Assembly: GCF_018688375.1 (NCBI RefSeq)
Contig: NZ_CP061318.1
Coordinates: 124,001 to 188,000, forward strand
DNA from: Polynucleobacter sp. AP-Ainpum-60-G11
GTDB lineage: Bacteria > Pseudomonadota > Gammaproteobacteria > Burkholderiales > Burkholderiaceae
Direction: 5' to 3'
DNA: 64,000 nucleotides
The notes beneath the pieces were generated by a model. That model was given only the letters and a program-made list of their open reading frames with translations, did not search any database and was not told the DNA's origin. This document shows, one piece after another, positions 27,183 through 38,616 of the stretch (within the stretch, counting starts at the first letter, position 1; each line of letters begins with the position of its first letter). A program made the translations under genes and the position numbers.

Positions 27183-28732
27183 TGGCAATGGTGAATATCG
27201 AACCGCATCTCTTGATCTCGCACTTACGCGATCTCACATCTGTAGATGCCAAGGTATCTGCGGATAGCCGTCAAATTCAATCTGGCGATATCTTCTTTGC
27301 GTACCCTGTTGGTCATGGAAATGCCCTGCGTGATGGTCGTGATTACATTGCTGCCGCCCTAGCGAATGGTGCTGCGGCAGTTGTATTTGATCCTGCAGAT
27401 GGTGTAGCTAATGAATACTTAGATCGCCCAGAATGTTTTGCTGTTGAGAATTTATCAAGTTTGGCTGGAGAGCTTTGTGCAGAGTGGTATGACTACCCAA
27501 GTAAACAGCTGAATGTTATAGGTGTTACCGGTACCAATGGCAAAACCAGCATCACTCAGTGGTTAGCACAGGCCTTGGATGAGTCAAATCATCGAACAGC
27601 GGTATTAGGCACCTTAGGCACTGGATTTCCAGGAGCATTGGTTCAGACTGGTTACACCACACCCGATGCGCCTCGCCTACAAACTCAATTGAAAGAATTG
27701 TTTGATTTAGGTGCTCAGCAAGTGGCGATAGAGATCTCCTCTCATGCACTCGATCAAGATCGCGTTACTGGTTTGGATGTGCGTACCGCGGTATTTACTA
27801 ATTTGACCCAAGATCATCTGGATTATCACGGCACGATGGGTGAATACGCTGAGGCAAAAGCAAAACTATTCCAATTGCCTCGGCTTGAAAATGCCATTAT
27901 TAATTTTGATGATCCCTTTGGTCGCGAATTAGCAATGAAGCTCCTCGCTGTCGACGGTCCTCGAGTATGGGGCTACGCATTAAGTATTGATGCATTTTCT
28001 GGGTTTGAAAAATTTGGCGATCGTCTGAAGCGTGCCTCTACAGAAAACACTGTATTTACGGCTACAGGCTATGAATCTGAATTTAGCTGTGATGCATCTG
28101 GACCATGTGCTGTCCAACTTGCAGTATTGGGTGAATTCAATCTGAGCAATTGTCTTGCTGTTTGGACAGTTCTATTGGCGCAGGGCTTGAATCCACATGA
28201 AGCCTCCAAGCGTATGTGCAAATTAAGTCCCGTTCCAGGCCGTATGGAATTGATTCCTGTGAATAAAACGCAAAGAACCGAAGGTCCATTGGTAGTTGTG
28301 GATTATGCGCATACACCAGATGCTCTCACTAAAGCATTGAATGCCTTGCACCCTATTGCAGATCAACGTGACGGAAAAGTGTGGTGTGTCTTTGGTTGTG
28401 GCGGCGATCGAGATTCAGGTAAGCGCTCACAAATGGGTAGGGTTGCTCAAGATTTTGCCGATTACATTGTGATTACAAGTGATAACCCGCGCTCTGAAGA
28501 TCCAGAATCCATTATTACCATGATCCAGTCTGGTATGTCTGGCGACTTGGCAAATGTTCAAGTGCTGTCTGACAGGGCTGCTGCAATTATGGCTGCAGTA
28601 AGACATGCTGATACCAAAGATATTGTTTTGGTTGCTGGCAAAGGGCATGAGTCTACTCAAGAAATCAATGGCAAGAAATTTGATTTTTCTGATCAAGAGC
28701 ATATTCGTTTGGCAGCAGGAGGTGGCATATGA
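27179..28732 (+). CDS. murE: UDP-MurNAc-L-Ala-D-Glu:meso-DAP ligase
   Basis: Adds meso-diaminopimelate to the peptidoglycan precursor. 517 residues in three Mur-ligase domains; ATP loop GVTGTNGKTS near 117-126, and the DNPRSEDP motif (about 438-445), which is the DAP-selecting signature rather than the lysine type. So the cell wall is of the Gram-negative A1-gamma type. Overlaps of 4 nt with ftsI and murF. Confidence 0.97.
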   Translation: MMAMVNIEPHLLISHLRDLTSVDAKVSADSRQIQSGDIFFAYPVGHGNALRDGRDYIAAALANGAAAVVFDPADGVANEYLDRPECFAVENLSSLAGELCAEWYDYPSKQLNVIGVTGTNGKTSITQWLAQALDESNHRTAVLGTLGTGFPGALVQTGYTTPDAPRLQTQLKELFDLGAQQVAIEISSHALDQDRVTGLDVRTAVFTNLTQDHLDYHGTMGEYAEAKAKLFQLPRLENAIINFDDPFGRELAMKLLAVDGPRVWGYALSIDAFSGFEKFGDRLKRASTENTVFTATGYESEFSCDASGPCAVQLAVLGEFNLSNCLAVWTVLLAQGLNPHEASKRMCKLSPVPGRMELIPVNKTQRTEGPLVVVDYAHTPDALTKALNALHPIADQRDGKVWCVFGCGGDRDSGKRSQMGRVAQDFADYIVITSDNPRSEDPESIITMIQSGMSGDLANVQVLSDRAAAIMAAVRHADTKDIVLVAGKGHESTQEINGKKFDFSDQEHIRLAAGGGI

Positions 28733-30177
28733 GTATGTCTATGACTAGCCTCGCCCAAGTACATGCCATGTTGCCAGGTAGTCAGTTGATTCATACTGAT
28801 GCAAAGTCTGCCGAAGGAATTTCTATTTCTCATGTTGGCAGTGATAGTCGTCAGATCCAGTCTGGTGAATTATTTATTGCCTTGTCGGGCGAACGTTTTG
28901 ATGCGCATCATTTTTTGGGTGATGTGGCTGCAGCGGGCGCTAGCGCTGCGCTCATTAGTAATACACAAGCCTGTCCAGAGAACTTGCCTGCAGTTTGTGT
29001 TCAGGATGTTAAACAAGGCTTAGGTGAGCTAGCAAAAGCATGGCGTGCACAGTTTTCTATTCCAGTAGCTTTGGTAACTGGATCTAATGGTAAGACCACA
29101 GTAAAAGAGATGATTGCATCAATCTTCAGGACAGCTGTGGGTGAAGAGGGCACTCTAGTTACTAAAGGTAACTTCAATAACGATATTGGTCTGCCTTTAA
29201 CCTTGTTACGCATGCGCTCAACGGATCGCTTGGCAGTGATTGAGTTGGGAATGAATCATCCTGGCGAAACCGCAGAGTTAGCCGTCATTGCTCAGGCCAA
29301 TATTGCGTTAATTAACAATGCGCAGCGTGAGCATCAAGAATTTATGGCGACAGTAGAAGCTGTTGCGCAAGAACATGCATCAGCTTTGGCGGCACTCCCT
29401 GTGGATGGTGTTGCAGTCTTCCCAGCAGATTCTGAATTTTCTAGTGTTTGGCGGCAAGCTGCTGCTGGACGCAAGGTAATTGATTTTGCTTTATCTGCGG
29501 ACTCGGCATTAGTCAAAGCCTCTGTGACTGGAAAGTTATTAGCTAGCGGAAAAATTGAGATTTCAACTGAACTTGGCAAAGTTGAGGTTCAACCCAATAC
29601 CTTGGGAAGCCACAATGTGCGCAATGCCTTAGCGGCTAGTGCAGTTGCTCTGGGCGCTGGATTAAGTTTGGAGCAAATCAAAATGGGTCTGGAATCCTTT
29701 CATCCAGTAAATGGACGCATGCAATCAAAGCTTTTGGATGCAGGCCGTACCTTGATTGACGATAGTTACAACGCTAACCCTGATTCTGTCAGAGCAGCTA
29801 TTGATGCGCTGAAACAGTCTGGGAATGTCTCCTGGTTGATATTGGGAGATATGGGCGAAGTAGGCGATCAAGGCCCCGCGTTCCATGAGGAAGTTGGTGC
29901 CTATGCTGCTGAGCAGGGGATTACTAAATTATTTGCTCTTGGAGAGCAGTGCAAATTTGCAGTGCAGGGCTTTAATGATTTATCGAAGACTCAGCATGCT
30001 AGTAGTGCTGCGCACTACACCACATTGGATCATTTACTTGAGGGGCTTAATGTGGCGCTAGCAGATCAAGAGTCAAGCAAGCAGTTGCACTTAGATATTT
30101 TGGTTAAGGGATCTCGTTTTATGCGTATGGAGCGTGTAGTGCAGGCCTTATTAGAGGAGGCTAAAACATGCTCTTGA
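28729..30177 (+). CDS. murF: UDP-MurNAc-tripeptide:D-Ala-D-Ala ligase
   Basis: Completes the pentapeptide by adding D-Ala-D-Ala. 482 residues; ATP loop [13 protein letters not shown] near 115-127, [13 protein letters not shown], and the central LGMNHPGE motif. Uracil/uridine-binding N-terminal domain with [15 protein letters not shown]. Overlaps murE by 4 nt and mraY by 10 nt. Confidence 0.97.
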   Translation: MSMSMTSLAQVHAMLPGSQLIHTDAKSAEGISISHVGSDSRQIQSGELFIALSGERFDAHHFLGDVAAAGASAALISNTQACPENLPAVCVQDVKQGLGELAKAWRAQFSIPVALVTGSNGKTTVKEMIASIFRTAVGEEGTLVTKGNFNNDIGLPLTLLRMRSTDRLAVIELGMNHPGETAELAVIAQANIALINNAQREHQEFMATVEAVAQEHASALAALPVDGVAVFPADSEFSSVWRQAAAGRKVIDFALSADSALVKASVTGKLLASGKIEISTELGKVEVQPNTLGSHNVRNALAASAVALGAGLSLEQIKMGLESFHPVNGRMQSKLLDAGRTLIDDSYNANPDSVRAAIDALKQSGNVSWLILGDMGEVGDQGPAFHEEVGAYAAEQGITKLFALGEQCKFAVQGFNDLSKTQHASSAAHYTTLDHLLEGLNVALADQESSKQLHLDILVKGSRFMRMERVVQALLEEAKTCS

Positions 30178-31337
30178 TATTGGCGCAATGGTTACAGGAC
30201 GATTTTGGATTCTTCCGAGTCTTTAACTACATCACTTTTAGAGCGGTGATGGCAACAGTGACTGCTTTGCTAATTGGCTTGGCGGCTGGTCCATGGGTTA
30301 TTCGCAAGTTGACTGCATTGAAGATGGGTCAAGCAGTCCGTACGGATGGTCCACAAACCCATTTAGTGAAATCAGGCACCCCAACAATGGGCGGTGTATT
30401 GATTCTTTTGGGTATTTTTATCTCCTGCATGTTGTGGGCTGATTTGAGCAATCGCTTTATCTGGATTGTGATGATTGTGACTTTTGGATTTGGCTTGGTC
30501 GGCTGGGTTGATGATTACCGCAAAGTCGCGCGCAAAGATCCTAAAGGAATGGCTTCAAGAGAAAAATTCTTTTGGCAGACTTTGATTGGATTATTTGCCG
30601 CTATTTATTTAGCCTTCTCTGTATCTGAAGTAAATAACCTCAAAGTCTTGCAGTTGTTCTTTGATTGGCTTAAGAGCGGCTTCGCATTGGATCTTCCAGC
30701 TAAATCAAACTTACTGATTCCGTTTATGAAAGAAGTGAGTTACCCATTAGGCGTAATGGGTTTCATTATTTTGAGTTACTTAGTGATTGTTGGTAGTAGT
30801 AACGCCGTAAATCTTACAGATGGACTAGATGGTCTAGTGATCATGCCAGTAATATTGGTGGGTGCTGCTCTAGGTGCTTTTGCTTATGTGATGGGTAATG
30901 CAATTTACGCAAAGTATTTATTGTTCCCATACATTCCTGGCGCAGGTGAGCTCATGATTTTCTGTGGGGCCATGGGTGGTGCGGGGCTCGCATTCCTCTG
31001 GTACAACACCCATCCCGCTCAAGTGTTCATGGGCGATGTTGGCGCACTTGCATTAGGCGGTGCACTCGGAACTATAGCCGTGATTGTTCGTCAAGAAATC
31101 GTGCTCTTCGTTATGGGTGGGATCTTTGTGGCGGAAACACTATCAGTGATGCTGCAAGTCTTTTGGTTCAAATTTACCAAGAAGCGATTTGGTGAGGGTC
31201 GTCGCATTTTTAGGATGGCACCACTACATCACCATTTTGAATTGGGAGGTTGGCGCGAAACTCAGGTAGTGGTTCGCTTCTGGATCATCACCATTTTATT
31301 AGTTCTCATTGGCCTCTCCAGCCTGAAATTACGGTAA
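30168..31337 (+). CDS. mraY: Phospho-N-acetylmuramoyl-pentapeptide transferase
   Basis: Integral membrane enzyme producing lipid I from UDP-MurNAc-pentapeptide and undecaprenyl phosphate. 389 residues with about ten membrane segments. Signature motifs: [11 protein letters not shown] (about 66-76), the Asp pair in [30 protein letters not shown] and the histidine-rich PLHHHFE loop. Start overlaps murF by 10 nt. Confidence 0.97.
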   Translation: MLLILAQWLQDDFGFFRVFNYITFRAVMATVTALLIGLAAGPWVIRKLTALKMGQAVRTDGPQTHLVKSGTPTMGGVLILLGIFISCMLWADLSNRFIWIVMIVTFGFGLVGWVDDYRKVARKDPKGMASREKFFWQTLIGLFAAIYLAFSVSEVNNLKVLQLFFDWLKSGFALDLPAKSNLLIPFMKEVSYPLGVMGFIILSYLVIVGSSNAVNLTDGLDGLVIMPVILVGAALGAFAYVMGNAIYAKYLLFPYIPGAGELMIFCGAMGGAGLAFLWYNTHPAQVFMGDVGALALGGALGTIAVIVRQEIVLFVMGGIFVAETLSVMLQVFWFKFTKKRFGEGRRIFRMAPLHHHFELGGWRETQVVVRFWIITILLVLIGLSSLKLR

Positions 31338-31347
31338 GCCAAGGAAT

Positions 31348-32967
31348 ATGCATAACTTAGATCAAGCCTTCGCTAATCCAGCTCTCATCAAAGATGAGGG
31401 TTATCAAGCGCCTCAGAATTTCTTAATCTTGGGATTGGGAGAGTCTGGTTATGCCATGGCTAAGTGGTGTTTGCGGAACGCTGCAAAAGTTAGTCTGGCC
31501 GATACGCGTGATCGTGAACAGTTAAATGAGCATCAAAAAGCCTGGTTAGCTGATCTTGAATTTGCGGGGCTCAAAGAAGCCCACTTTGGTCCGCTTGATG
31601 ACCTGAATTTAAAAAATATTGATGTCATCGGAATTAGCCCTGGTTTATCGCCACTTCAAGAGCCAGTAGCCTCATTCTTGGTGAAAGCACAAGAAGCCAC
31701 TATTGATATCTGGGGAGAGTTGGAATTCTTTGCCAGAGCGATTGCTGCATTAGATCGCATGGCCCAAGTCTTAGAGTCAGAATATAAGCCGGCCTTATTG
31801 GCAATCACCGGAACCAATGGAAAGACAACTACAACTGCACTGACTGGACAGTTGTGCGAACGCGCTGGTAAGCGAGTTGCTGTTGCTGGCAATATCAGCC
31901 CTGCAGCTTTAGATAAATTGATGTCTTGCTTGGATGAATCCGATCAAGTCGCTGATATGCCTGAGATTTGGGTGCTTGAACTTTCCAGCTTCCAACTGGT
32001 TTACACCAGTACCTTCAATGCAACTGCAGCAACCGTATTAAATATTACGCAAGATCACCTGGATTGGCATGGTGATATGCAAGCCTATGTTGATGCAAAA
32101 GCGAATATCTTTGGGCAAGACACTGTCAGCATTCTGAATCGTGATGATTCATTAGTAATGAATTTACTAACTGAAGAGCAAAAAGCTAATAAATCAGTCA
32201 TTACTTTTGGAGCAGGTCGTCCTGATGAGCAGGGTGATTTTGGTATTGAGCATGATCTGCGTGCCGGTGGCATTGATTGGCTAGTCTGGGCTGAGGTAGA
32301 TGAAGAGCTTGAGCCCCAACCTAAGCGTCGCCGAAAAGTTATTGCAGAAGAAGAAGAGCCATTAAGACTGAAGCGTTTAATACCTGCTGATGCTTTACGT
32401 ATCCGTGGCCGCCACAATGCGTTGAATGCATTGGCCGCATTAGCCTTGGCACGAGCAGCTGGTTTACCAATGAATATGCTCTTGCATGGTTTACGCGACT
32501 ATCATGGCGAGCCTCATCGTGTTCAAAGTGTTTCAATTGTGTCGAATGTTGAGTATGTGGATGACAGTAAAGGTACGAATGTAGGCGCAACAGTAGCCGC
32601 GTTAAATGGTTTGAGCGCGAATGAATCTGGCAAGCGGATCTGGTTGATTGCTGGTGGTGAAGGCAAAGGCCAGGACTTTAGCCCTTTGCGTGATCCTGCG
32701 CTACGTTTTGTAAAAGGAGTCTTCCTGATTGGTAAAGATGCACCAATTATTGCGGAGGCTTTGGCTGATTCGGTGCCCTACGTCATGAGTGAGACTCTCA
32801 AAAATGCAGTAGCAGAAGCTGCCAAGCAAGCCCAGTCCGGCGATATCGTTTTACTCTCGCCAGCTTGCGCTAGCTTTGATCAGTTTAGTGATTACGTAGC
32901 ACGCGCTGAAGCATTTGTTGCAGAAGTCCAAGAATTGGGAATGCAATTCGAAGGAGTCGATGCATGA
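31348..32967 (+). CDS. murD: UDP-MurNAc-L-alanine:D-glutamate ligase (long form)
   Basis: Adds D-glutamate to UDP-MurNAc-L-Ala. ATP loop ITGTNGKTTTTAL near residue 152-164 and the HRVQ / DDSKGTNVGAT motifs identify MurD. At 539 residues it is about 100 longer than the E. coli enzyme. Part of the excess is an acidic/basic insertion in the central domain (about 314-338, with ELEPQPKRRRKV and EEEEP), plus an N-terminal extension and a loop around 135-145. The catalytic core is complete. Followed by ftsW with a 4-nt overlap. Confidence 0.96.
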   Translation: MHNLDQAFANPALIKDEGYQAPQNFLILGLGESGYAMAKWCLRNAAKVSLADTRDREQLNEHQKAWLADLEFAGLKEAHFGPLDDLNLKNIDVIGISPGLSPLQEPVASFLVKAQEATIDIWGELEFFARAIAALDRMAQVLESEYKPALLAITGTNGKTTTTALTGQLCERAGKRVAVAGNISPAALDKLMSCLDESDQVADMPEIWVLELSSFQLVYTSTFNATAATVLNITQDHLDWHGDMQAYVDAKANIFGQDTVSILNRDDSLVMNLLTEEQKANKSVITFGAGRPDEQGDFGIEHDLRAGGIDWLVWAEVDEELEPQPKRRRKVIAEEEEPLRLKRLIPADALRIRGRHNALNALAALALARAAGLPMNMLLHGLRDYHGEPHRVQSVSIVSNVEYVDDSKGTNVGATVAALNGLSANESGKRIWLIAGGEGKGQDFSPLRDPALRFVKGVFLIGKDAPIIAEALADSVPYVMSETLKNAVAEAAKQAQSGDIVLLSPACASFDQFSDYVARAEAFVAEVQELGMQFEGVDA

Positions 32968-34235
32968 GTTTGAGGGAAAAACTTTTTCCTGAGAATCGTA
33001 TGGCCCTTGGCCGCTTCTGGAATTTTTCCAGAGGCGGAATTGATAATTTCCGTAGCGGCTTGAGAGATGCGGTTTCTGGTGTTGAGCAAACTCGTTCGCG
33101 CATGATGGACTATGACCAGCTACTGGTATGGGCTGTATTGTCTCTGGCCTTAATTGGCTTGGTGATGGTTTACTCCGCCTCCATTACTTTGGCTGATGGC
33201 CCTAAGTATGCAAACTACAGCAGTAACTTCTTTTTAATCCGTCACTGCATTTCATTGGCTATTGCTATTGGGGTTGCTATTTGGGTATTTAAGATCCCCA
33301 CCCATGTGTGGGATCGCTATTCACCAGTGATTTTTGGTTTCACGGTTCTGCTATTAATTGCCGTGCTCATCCCTGGTGTTGGAAAAGGGGTGAATGGCGC
33401 CAAGCGTTGGATTCCTTTGGGGCTCATGAATTTCCAGCCATCTGAATTAATGAAATTTGCAGCCGTGATTTTTGCCGCAAGTTACACAGTGCAGCGCCAA
33501 GAATATCTTCACTCCTTTGTTAAAGGCATGTTGCCAATGGGTATTGCAGTTGCATTGGTTGGCGGCTTATTGATGGCTGAGCCTGATATGGGTGCATTTG
33601 TTGTGGTTGCCTTAATTGCGTTCGGAATTTTGTTCTTGGGTGGTATTAACGCAAAGTTGTTTGGTGGTTTGATCCTGGTTGGTTTGTTGAGTGGCGCCAC
33701 CATGATTGCGCTTTCACCATTCCGTCGTGGTCGCATGTTGGCGTTTATGGATCCATGGCAAGTTGATAACGCAGCCAATAAAGGTTATCAATTAACTCAT
33801 TCACTTATGGCATTTGGTCGTGGCGAATGGTTTGGTTTGGGTCTGGGTGGCAGTGTTGAAAAATTACATTACTTACCAGAGGCGCATACCGATTTCATCA
33901 TGGCGGTGATTGGTGAGGAGCTTGGCTTTGTTGGTGTGGTAGTGATGATCTTTTTGTTCTATTGGATCGTACGTCGCGCATTCTTGATTGGACGCACTGC
34001 ATTGCAATTGGATCGCAGCTTTGCGGGTCTTGCCGCTAAAGGTGTGGCGATATGGATTGGTTGGCAGGCATTTATCAATATGGGCGTTAACTTGGGTTTG
34101 CTTCCTACTAAAGGTTTGACCCTTCCTTTAGTTAGCTATGGCGGCTCAGGAATTTTGATGAATGCAGTTGCAGTAGCAATGCTCCTGCGTATTGATTATG
34201 AGAACCGAATCTTGATGCGGGGTGGCAAGTTATGA
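32964..34235 (+). CDS. ftsW: Septal peptidoglycan glycosyltransferase FtsW
   Basis: SEDS-family polymerase that works with FtsI. 423 residues with about ten membrane segments; the first starts near residue 52, leaving a rather long cytoplasmic leader with several charged residues. SEDS motifs KRWIPLGLMNFQPSELMK and the C-terminal PLVSYGGSG are intact. In the dcw cluster between murD and murG, 4-nt overlaps on both sides. Confidence 0.97.
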   Translation: MSLREKLFPENRMALGRFWNFSRGGIDNFRSGLRDAVSGVEQTRSRMMDYDQLLVWAVLSLALIGLVMVYSASITLADGPKYANYSSNFFLIRHCISLAIAIGVAIWVFKIPTHVWDRYSPVIFGFTVLLLIAVLIPGVGKGVNGAKRWIPLGLMNFQPSELMKFAAVIFAASYTVQRQEYLHSFVKGMLPMGIAVALVGGLLMAEPDMGAFVVVALIAFGILFLGGINAKLFGGLILVGLLSGATMIALSPFRRGRMLAFMDPWQVDNAANKGYQLTHSLMAFGRGEWFGLGLGGSVEKLHYLPEAHTDFIMAVIGEELGFVGVVVMIFLFYWIVRRAFLIGRTALQLDRSFAGLAAKGVAIWIGWQAFINMGVNLGLLPTKGLTLPLVSYGGSGILMNAVAVAMLLRIDYENRILMRGGKL

Positions 34236-35305
34236 CCAAGCCATCTATTTTGATTATGGCCGGCGGCACTGGTGGACATATTTTCCCGGGCCTGGCGGTT
34301 GCTGAATATCTACGCATCTGTGGCTGGAAAGTTTTTTGGCTTGGCAATCAAAGCGGTATGGAATATCGCTTGGTAAAAGCTTGCGACTTTCCATTTGAAG
34401 CTGTTGAGTTTGGTGGCCTGCGTGGCAAAGGCATCAAAGCAAAATTGATGCTGCCATTCAACCTGGCAAGGGCGAGTTTTCAGAGTTTGAAAATCATGCG
34501 CCGCATTAAGCCAAATGTGGTTTTAGGTATGGGTGGATACATTACATTTCCCGGTGGCTTGATGACAAAGTTTTTGAAGAAGCCATTGGTTTTGCATGAA
34601 GCTAATTCTGTAGCAGGAAGTGCCAATCGCGCTTTAGCCAAGATTGCTATGCGTACCTTAACTGGTTTCCCAGATACGATGGCTCATGCTGAGTGGGTAG
34701 GAAACCCTATTCGTGAAGAGTTTGAAACCGTGGGCGTGCCAGCAAAACGATATGAGGCGCGTACTGGACCTTTATCGGTCTTAGTGGTTGGTGGCAGCTT
34801 AGGCGCGGCTGCTTTAAATGAAGTAATTCCAGCAGCCTTAGCACTGATGGATAAAGATGCACGTCCTCATGTGATTCACCAGGCAGGCGATAAACATCTC
34901 GTAGATTTACAGAAGCGTTATGCCGACTTGGGTGTGGCCGCCGATATCCGTCCTTTTATTGATGACATGCCAGCCGCCTATGCTCAAGCAGATCTCGTTA
35001 TCTGCCGATCTGGCGCGATGACTATCTCAGAAATCGCAGCATGTGGTGTTGCATCCTGCTTAATTCCATTCCCATTTGCGATTGATGATCACCAAACTGC
35101 AAATGCGCGTTTTTTGTCGGCTGCAGATGCAGCCATTTTGCTCCCACAGCAAGATCTCAATCCCCAGGATCTCGCATCCATGATTCAAAACTTTAGCCGC
35201 CAAGATTTACAAGTAATGGCTGAGCGTGCCCATGCTTTAGCAAAGCCCCATGCAACTCAGCGTGTGGCTGAGGTATGTGCAGACTGTGCAGGAGTAGGTA
35301 TATGA
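34232..35305 (+). CDS. murG: Lipid II synthase MurG
   Basis: GT28 glycosyltransferase adding GlcNAc to lipid I on the inner face of the cytoplasmic membrane. 357 residues; the N-terminal [15 protein letters not shown] loop (about 11-25), [12 protein letters not shown], and the UDP-binding [11 protein letters not shown] and [10 protein letters not shown] motifs are all visible. Overlaps ftsW and murC by 4 nt. Confidence 0.97.
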   Translation: MTKPSILIMAGGTGGHIFPGLAVAEYLRICGWKVFWLGNQSGMEYRLVKACDFPFEAVEFGGLRGKGIKAKLMLPFNLARASFQSLKIMRRIKPNVVLGMGGYITFPGGLMTKFLKKPLVLHEANSVAGSANRALAKIAMRTLTGFPDTMAHAEWVGNPIREEFETVGVPAKRYEARTGPLSVLVVGGSLGAAALNEVIPAALALMDKDARPHVIHQAGDKHLVDLQKRYADLGVAADIRPFIDDMPAAYAQADLVICRSGAMTISEIAACGVASCLIPFPFAIDDHQTANARFLSAADAAILLPQQDLNPQDLASMIQNFSRQDLQVMAERAHALAKPHATQRVAEVCADCAGVGI

Positions 35306-36738
35306 AACATATCGTTCAGCAAATTCATTTTGTTGGTATAGGCGGCGCAGGCATGAGCGGCATTGCCGAAGTACTGCTGAATCTGGGCTATCAGGTATCT
35401 GGGTCTGACTTGGCCGAAGGCGCTACAACTAAGCGTCTAAAAGATTTAGGCGCAGTCATTCATATTGGGCATGATCCTAAAAATATTGGTACTGCAGAGG
35501 CGGTAGTAATTTCTACTGCAGTTGCAGGAAACAACCCTGAAGTGCTGGCTGCTCGTGCAGCCAAAGTTCCCGTTATTCAGCGTGCTGTCATGCTCGGTGA
35601 ACTCATGCGTTTGAAGCAGGGAATTGCTATTGCAGGTACACATGGCAAAACCACCACCACCAGTTTGGTCGCCTCAGTCTTAGCTGAAGGTGGCTTAGAT
35701 CCTACCTTTGTGATTGGTGGAAAGTTAAATTCCGCAGGTGCTAATGCACGATTGGGCCAGGGCGACTTTATTGTGGTTGAGGCGGATGAGTCGGATGCCT
35801 CTTTCCTGCAATTATTTCCAGCGATGGAAGTGGTCACCAATATTGACGCTGATCATATGGATACCTATCAGCATGACATGGCAAGGTTGAAGCAAGCGTT
35901 TGTTCAGTTCATTCAGCGCATGCCTTTTTATGGTGTTGCAGTACTTTGTATAGACGATGCAAACGTTCGCGACATTATTCCATTTGTGTCACAACCGGTA
36001 TTGCGCTACGGCTTATCTGATGATGCAGACATTCGAGCAAGTAATGTACGAGCTGAGGGTACTCGCATGCACTTTACAGTTGATCGTAAAACGGTACGTC
36101 GTCACGGCAATAAGCCTGGTCGACTTGAAGTGCAACTCAATTTACCGGGCTTGCATAACGTTCGCAATGCTCTAGCAGCAATTGGTATCGCTACTGAGCT
36201 TGGTGTGGGTGATGAAGCAATTGTTAAGGCTTTATCTGAATTTAGTGGTGTTGGGCGTCGCTTCCAAAGATATGGAGAGATTCCTTTGCTATCTGGTGGA
36301 AGCTTCACATTAATAGATGACTACGGTCACCACCCTGTTGAAATGGCGGCTACTTTATCTGCGGCCCGTGGCGCTTTTCCAGGTCGTCGCTTGGTACTGG
36401 CATTTCAGCCACATCGTTTTACAAGAACGCGTGACTGCTTTGGTGAATTTGTACAGGTACTCAAAAACTTTGATGCTCTCGTGTTAACCGAGGTCTATCC
36501 CGCTGGTGAAGCGAAGATTCCAGGCGCTGATGGTCAAAGTCTCATGAAAGCAGCACTTACTGCTGATAAAACTGCAAATGGTTCATTAGACTTCGCTTCC
36601 GTAGCTTTTGCACCTAGCGTTGCAGATATGCCAGAAAAACTCAGCGCTTTATTGCGTGATGGTGATGTCTTAATTACGATGGGTGCAGGCTCTATCTCTG
36701 GCTTGCCTCATGTATTGGCGGAGGCAAAACATGTCTAA
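35302..36738 (+). CDS. murC: UDP-N-acetylmuramate:L-alanine ligase
   Basis: First Mur ligase of the pathway. The ATG at 35302 overlaps the murG stop as ATGA and gives 478 residues starting [20 protein letters not shown], the conserved N-terminus; an earlier in-frame start would be inside murG. ATP loop [12 protein letters not shown] near 109-120. [10 protein letters not shown] and QPHRFTRT motifs are conserved. Its last 8 nt overlap the start of ddl. Confidence 0.97.
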   Translation: MKHIVQQIHFVGIGGAGMSGIAEVLLNLGYQVSGSDLAEGATTKRLKDLGAVIHIGHDPKNIGTAEAVVISTAVAGNNPEVLAARAAKVPVIQRAVMLGELMRLKQGIAIAGTHGKTTTTSLVASVLAEGGLDPTFVIGGKLNSAGANARLGQGDFIVVEADESDASFLQLFPAMEVVTNIDADHMDTYQHDMARLKQAFVQFIQRMPFYGVAVLCIDDANVRDIIPFVSQPVLRYGLSDDADIRASNVRAEGTRMHFTVDRKTVRRHGNKPGRLEVQLNLPGLHNVRNALAAIGIATELGVGDEAIVKALSEFSGVGRRFQRYGEIPLLSGGSFTLIDDYGHHPVEMAATLSAARGAFPGRRLVLAFQPHRFTRTRDCFGEFVQVLKNFDALVLTEVYPAGEAKIPGADGQSLMKAALTADKTANGSLDFASVAFAPSVADMPEKLSALLRDGDVLITMGAGSISGLPHVLAEAKHV

Positions 36739-37744
36739 GCAAAATCAACAATATCTTTCTTGGGGTGAGCGAGTGAAGCATGAGCTCGCCATTCTCGATG
36801 TTAAATCTCTTGGTCGGGTTGGTGTATTGCTTGGCGGTCGCTCTGGTGAGCGTGAGATTTCCTTGATGTCGGGTAATGGCGTCTTGGAAGCGCTGCTCTC
36901 TGTAGGGGTTGATGCACATCCATTTGATCCAGGGTTGCGTTGCCCAACTGAACTGGCAAGAGAAAACTTTGACCGTATCTTTATTTCCTTGCATGGACGC
37001 TACGGTGAAGATGGCACCATCCAAGGATTACTCGAACTTTTAGGGTTGCCTTATACCGGTAGCGGCGTATTAGCATCCGCACTGGCGATCGACAAAATTG
37101 CAACGAAGCTTGTTTGGCTCAGTAGCGGCCTTTCAACGCCAGAATTTCAGGAGTTGAAAGCGGATAGCGATTGGAATGCGGTGGTGAAGCACTTAGGTTT
37201 GCCATTGATTGTCAAGCCAGCGCATGAAGGCTCTTCACTTGGTCTGACTAAAGTGAAATCCGTCGATGAGTTGCCTGCAGCTTATAAGTTGGCTGCAGGG
37301 ATGGATAAAAAGGTGATTGCCGAAACTTGTATTGTTGGTGACGAGTTGACCTGCCCATTGGTTGGATTTGGCGCCGATGCTGAGGCCTTGCCTGTGATCA
37401 AAATTATCCCGCCAGAGGCCAATTACGATTTCCACAACAAGTATTTCTCTGATGAGACTAAATACTTGTGCCCAACTGATTTAGCGCCAGAGGTAAACAA
37501 GGCTGTTCAAGATTTGGCGTTGGCCGCCTATCGTGCGCTTGGTTGCAAAACCTGGGGTCGCGCTGATGTGATGCTCGATCAAAAAACTGGCAAACCTTAT
37601 CTCTTGGAGATGAATACATCTCCAGGCATGACTTCACATTCTTTAGTTCCAATGGCTGCCAAAGCAGCCGGTGTTGAATATGCTGAATTGGTTCTCTGGG
37701 TCATTAGCCAAACCTTGAATACCAAAGGGTCTACGCAAGTATGA
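36731..37744 (+). CDS. ddl: D-alanine:D-alanine ligase
   Basis: ATP-grasp enzyme making the D-Ala-D-Ala dipeptide for MurF. The ATG at 36731 overlaps the end of murC (ATGTCTAA) and gives 337 residues. [39 protein letters not shown] and the metal-binding [15 protein letters not shown] motif are intact. About 20 residues precede the usual start of the fold. Position in the cluster is that of ddlB. Overlaps ftsQ by 4 nt. Confidence 0.96.
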   Translation: MSKQNQQYLSWGERVKHELAILDVKSLGRVGVLLGGRSGEREISLMSGNGVLEALLSVGVDAHPFDPGLRCPTELARENFDRIFISLHGRYGEDGTIQGLLELLGLPYTGSGVLASALAIDKIATKLVWLSSGLSTPEFQELKADSDWNAVVKHLGLPLIVKPAHEGSSLGLTKVKSVDELPAAYKLAAGMDKKVIAETCIVGDELTCPLVGFGADAEALPVIKIIPPEANYDFHNKYFSDETKYLCPTDLAPEVNKAVQDLALAAYRALGCKTWGRADVMLDQKTGKPYLLEMNTSPGMTSHSLVPMAAKAAGVEYAELVLWVISQTLNTKGSTQV

Positions 37745-38607
37745 GTCGGATGAGCGCCTTCTTAAATGGCTTCGGTGAAGTATTTGCTTCACTGGCATCT
37801 CCGCTTTGGAATTATCCAGAGCGGATGCAAAAGCTGAGCCGTTTCTTGATGCGCTGTTTTGCAGTCATGGTTTGCGTTGGAATATTTGTGTGGTTAAGTC
37901 AGCGCCCAGTCTTCGCCTTGCGCCAAGTTGTCATTGAGCCAGTAGCTGGGCAAACACTCAAACATATTAATAAACCCGTAGTGAAGCAACAAGTCTTAGA
38001 GACGGTAAAGGGTAACTTTTTCAGCGTCAGGCTGGAGGATGTGAAACGTGGGTTTGAGTCAATGCCCTGGGTTCGTCATGCAAATGTTCGCAGAGTCTGG
38101 CCTAACGGATTGATTGTGAGTATTGAAGAGCAAAAGCCCTTTGGTACTTGGGGTGGGGTTGATAGTCACACCTTAATGAATACCCATGGTGAGCTGTTTG
38201 CTGGTCGTGTTTCTGATGTGGGCGATGGTATTCAGTTGGTTGACTTCACCGGTCCAGAAGATGCAAGTAAAGAAGTGATGCGCCTGTATGAGAGAGCAAA
38301 CGCATGGTTTAAGCCTTGGAGTGCCGAAGTGAAAAGTCTCACTCTCTCTGAGCGTTATGCCTGGCACGTGAAGTTATCCAATGGCATGAAGGTGGAGTTC
38401 GGTAGGGATGAAGAGAACTCCGACAAAACATTAACTGAAGATCGCGTAGCGCGTCTCTTTAAATATTGGCCAGAGGTTCAAGAGAAGTGGGCAAATCGGG
38501 TAGATGCAATTGATCTGCGGTATGCAAATGGTTTTGCAGTGCATCTCGCTTCGGTAAGTTTGAAAAAGAATGAAGTAGACGGTAAAAAAAGTGAGCAGAA
38601 GCAATGA
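37741..38607 (+). CDS. ftsQ: Cell division protein FtsQ
   Basis: Bitopic protein linking early and late divisome parts. 288 residues: cytoplasmic leader, membrane segment about 42-60, POTRA domain (about 62-140, with [20 protein letters not shown]), and the FtsQ beta domain. The C-terminus is highly charged ([14 protein letters not shown]). Four-nt overlap with ddl; ftsA follows 9 nt later. Confidence 0.95.
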   Translation: MSRMSAFLNGFGEVFASLASPLWNYPERMQKLSRFLMRCFAVMVCVGIFVWLSQRPVFALRQVVIEPVAGQTLKHINKPVVKQQVLETVKGNFFSVRLEDVKRGFESMPWVRHANVRRVWPNGLIVSIEEQKPFGTWGGVDSHTLMNTHGELFAGRVSDVGDGIQLVDFTGPEDASKEVMRLYERANAWFKPWSAEVKSLTLSERYAWHVKLSNGMKVEFGRDEENSDKTLTEDRVARLFKYWPEVQEKWANRVDAIDLRYANGFAVHLASVSLKKNEVDGKKSEQKQ

Positions 38608-38616
38608 GGAATGAGA

